Positions 62,821 through 64,000 of a stretch of 64,000 bases of DNA are shown here, piece by piece. The notes below the pieces were generated by a model that was not told the origin of the DNA, ran no database searches, and worked only from the letters and a program-made list of their open reading frames with translations. Made by a program: the position numbers and the translations under genes. The DNA comes from UBA7236 sp964638865 (GTDB taxonomy: Bacteria; Bacteroidota; Bacteroidia; Chitinophagales; BACL12): assembly GCA_964638865.1 (NCBI GenBank), contig CAZXBG010000002.1, forward strand, positions 1 through 64,000, in the 5' to 3' direction. Numbering within the stretch: the stretch's first letter is position 1; the number at the start of each line of letters is the position of its first letter.

Positions 62821-63719
62821 TTTTTTGCCATTTTTGACCAGGTAATTGCAACTGCGAAACCTGTAACTAGATCCCAAATTCCCCACCAACCGGCTACTAC
62901 CGCAACACCGCCGAGCATAGGGAAAAAATTTGCCCAGATTATTAATCCTAAAGTAGCATTGTGAATTCCGGTTTCTATGGTAATGCATTTTTTATCTTTA
63001 AAGTCGAGACCAAATGCTGCGGCAATTCCATAACCTCCTGCCATTGCCAAGCCATTGTGCAATAACACCAAAATAAAAATAGTGCCGATAATCTGAACAA
63101 AAACATCGTAATTACTAATAAAAAGAAAGATTACAAATCCTAAAAATAAAAAGATGGAAATTTTTTGGATGGGTTTAATAATTTTTGCAGTGAAACCCGG
63201 AAATTTATAATTCGTGAACATTCCAATCGCTAGAGGTATACCTAAGATAGTGAGAATTTCAATTATTAATTTAACAGTATTAATATTAATGGATTCCATC
63301 AGGTTGTGAGTAGGCTCATAAATGTTTGCACAAATTGCAAAGGTTAATGGCGTCATTAAAGGAGCGAGAATTGTTTGAGTTGCCGTAAGAGTCACCGATA
63401 ATGCAACATTTCCCTTTGCGAGATGCGAAAGAAAATTACTCATATTTCCTCCCGGGCAGGAACCTAATAAAAACATACCAAGTGCAATACTTGGACAGGG
63501 CTTAAAAATAATAACCAAAGCAAATGTTAATAGAGGGAGAAATAAATATTGACTTATCAAACCTGCAAATGCTTTGCGTGGTGATTCTGCAATTCGTTTA
63601 AAGTCGGCGACCTTTAAACTCAGGGCAATTCCGAACATTAAAAAAGCCAATAAAAGATTGAGCAAAAACAATTTATCGCTCGCGAAATTCAGTTGTATGC
63701 CATCTATTTCTTCACACAT
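62805..63719 (-). CDS. Bile acid:sodium symporter (BASS) family transporter
   Basis: 304 aa with about nine hydrophobic segments. 'LLGSCPGGNMSNFLSHLAKGNVALSVTLT' (residues ~85-115) and 'TIETGIHNATLGLII' (~245-260) are the two crossover/sodium-site signatures of BASS proteins. Substrates in bacteria range from bile acids to pantoate, pyruvate and other organic anions, so it cannot be given here. The stop codon and final residues ('KKSSEV') lie in the repeat sequence, so the C-terminus may have been altered by it. Convergent with the ice-binding gene. Confidence 0.88.
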   Translation of the reverse strand: MCEEIDGIQLNFASDKLFLLNLLLAFLMFGIALSLKVADFKRIAESPRKAFAGLISQYLFLPLLTFALVIIFKPCPSIALGMFLLGSCPGGNMSNFLSHLAKGNVALSVTLTATQTILAPLMTPLTFAICANIYEPTHNLMESININTVKLIIEILTILGIPLAIGMFTNYKFPGFTAKIIKPIQKISIFLFLGFVIFLFISNYDVFVQIIGTIFILVLLHNGLAMAGGYGIAAAFGLDFKDKKCITIETGIHNATLGLIIWANFFPMLGGVAVVAGWWGIWDLVTGFAVAITWSKMAKKSSEV

Positions 63720-63772
63720 ATTGGGTAGTTTTGAATTGGTAAAAATAGGACAAAAACTTTTTGTCGTCCATT

Positions 63773-64000
63773 TTATTCTGAATTGCGAAAAGTATTAAAT
63801 TCACTTCTTGCCTTGTCGAATTCCTTAATTATATTTTCCCTTTCAGATATAAGGTTGGATATAAATACGGATTTTTTACTAAAAATATAGATTAGCGACC
63901 AGCGTGCTTTTATTTTTTCAATTGCGTAATAATAACTATATGCAAATAAACCGGAAACCGGCAGGCTTAATGTATATAAAACTGTTAGCCAAGTATCTCC
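63773..64000 (-). CDS. C-terminal fragment of a membrane-associated protein (window edge)
   Basis: 76 codons, open at the right edge and ending in TAA at 63773. It reads from 'GDTWLTVLYTLSLPVSGLFAYSYY' (one membrane segment) into 'KIKARWSLIYIF' and a charged helix 'LISERENIIKEFDKARSEF'. This tail looks like the C-terminus of the Bacteroidota acyltransferase type (1-acylglycerol-3-phosphate acyltransferase), but the catalytic domain is outside the window so the name is tentative. About 50 bp upstream of the start of the BASS gene on the same strand. Confidence 0.5.
   Translation of the reverse strand, partial: GDTWLTVLYTLSLPVSGLFAYSYYYAIEKIKARWSLIYIFSKKSVFISNLISERENIIKEFDKARSEFNTFRNSE

Overview
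The window comes from an AT-rich member of the Bacteroidota, probably an environmental draft genome. Three runs of exactly 100 N (3892-3991, 10846-10945, 21665-21764) are scaffold joins of unknown true length. The phylum is shown by many secreted proteins with C-terminal type IX secretion (T9SS) sorting domains of type A and type B, a PorP/SprF-like protein, the ftsK-lolA and DUF4783-nadC gene pairs, and promoters with TAnnTTTG/A boxes. A DUF3494 ice-binding lipoprotein hints at a cold habitat. No T9SS core machinery lies here.

Layout. 0-11 kb: T9SS cargo, a lipoprotein, ftsK-lolA, tryptophan 2,3-dioxygenase, a methyltransferase, a secreted esterase, and a gap-interrupted T9SS cargo gene followed by a gene fragment. 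11-19 kb: pruA, a cassette of type B cargo, PorP/SprF and PD40 protein, then surE, a small membrane protein and lpxB, ending in tRNA-Ala(GGC). Directly after the tRNA is a palindromic element flanked by a copy of the tRNA 3' end. 19-30 kb: two large surface proteins, a D-cysteine desulfhydrase-like enzyme, an M20 dipeptidase, a LysM protein, gpmI, DUF4783 and nadC. 30-34 kb: an LtaS-like phosphoglycerol transferase translationally coupled to a diacylglycerol-kinase-family gene, and a SUI1-type protein. 34-46 kb: duplicated beta-propeller T9SS cargo, csaA, dnaE, trxA, a DUF58 protein and a hydrolase. 46-56 kb: a PAS histidine kinase with a response regulator fused to a CRP/FNR protein, then hmgA and hppD separated by an S23-type element, proline dehydrogenase and a secreted cyanophycinase-like peptidase. 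56-64 kb: dnaX, an M16 peptidase, the ice-binding protein, a BASS-family transporter and a partial gene.

Function. Amino-acid degradation recurs: tryptophan (kynA), tyrosine (hppD, hmgA), proline (PRODH at 53 kb and pruA at 11 kb), peptides (M20, M16, S51-like) and D-cysteine. This fits an organism living on protein-rich material with many T9SS-exported surface proteins.

The most unusual content is non-coding. (1) A ~640 bp element between hmgA and hppD carries a four-helix-bundle S23-family gene between inverted octamer arrays. (2) A 22 bp perfect inverted repeat with side hairpins sits between two copies of the tRNA-Ala 3' end. (3) Several degenerate heptamer arrays with different units occur, some reaching promoter -7 boxes. 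(4) Several genes have -7 boxes only 4-5 nt from the start codon, suggesting leaderless mRNAs.
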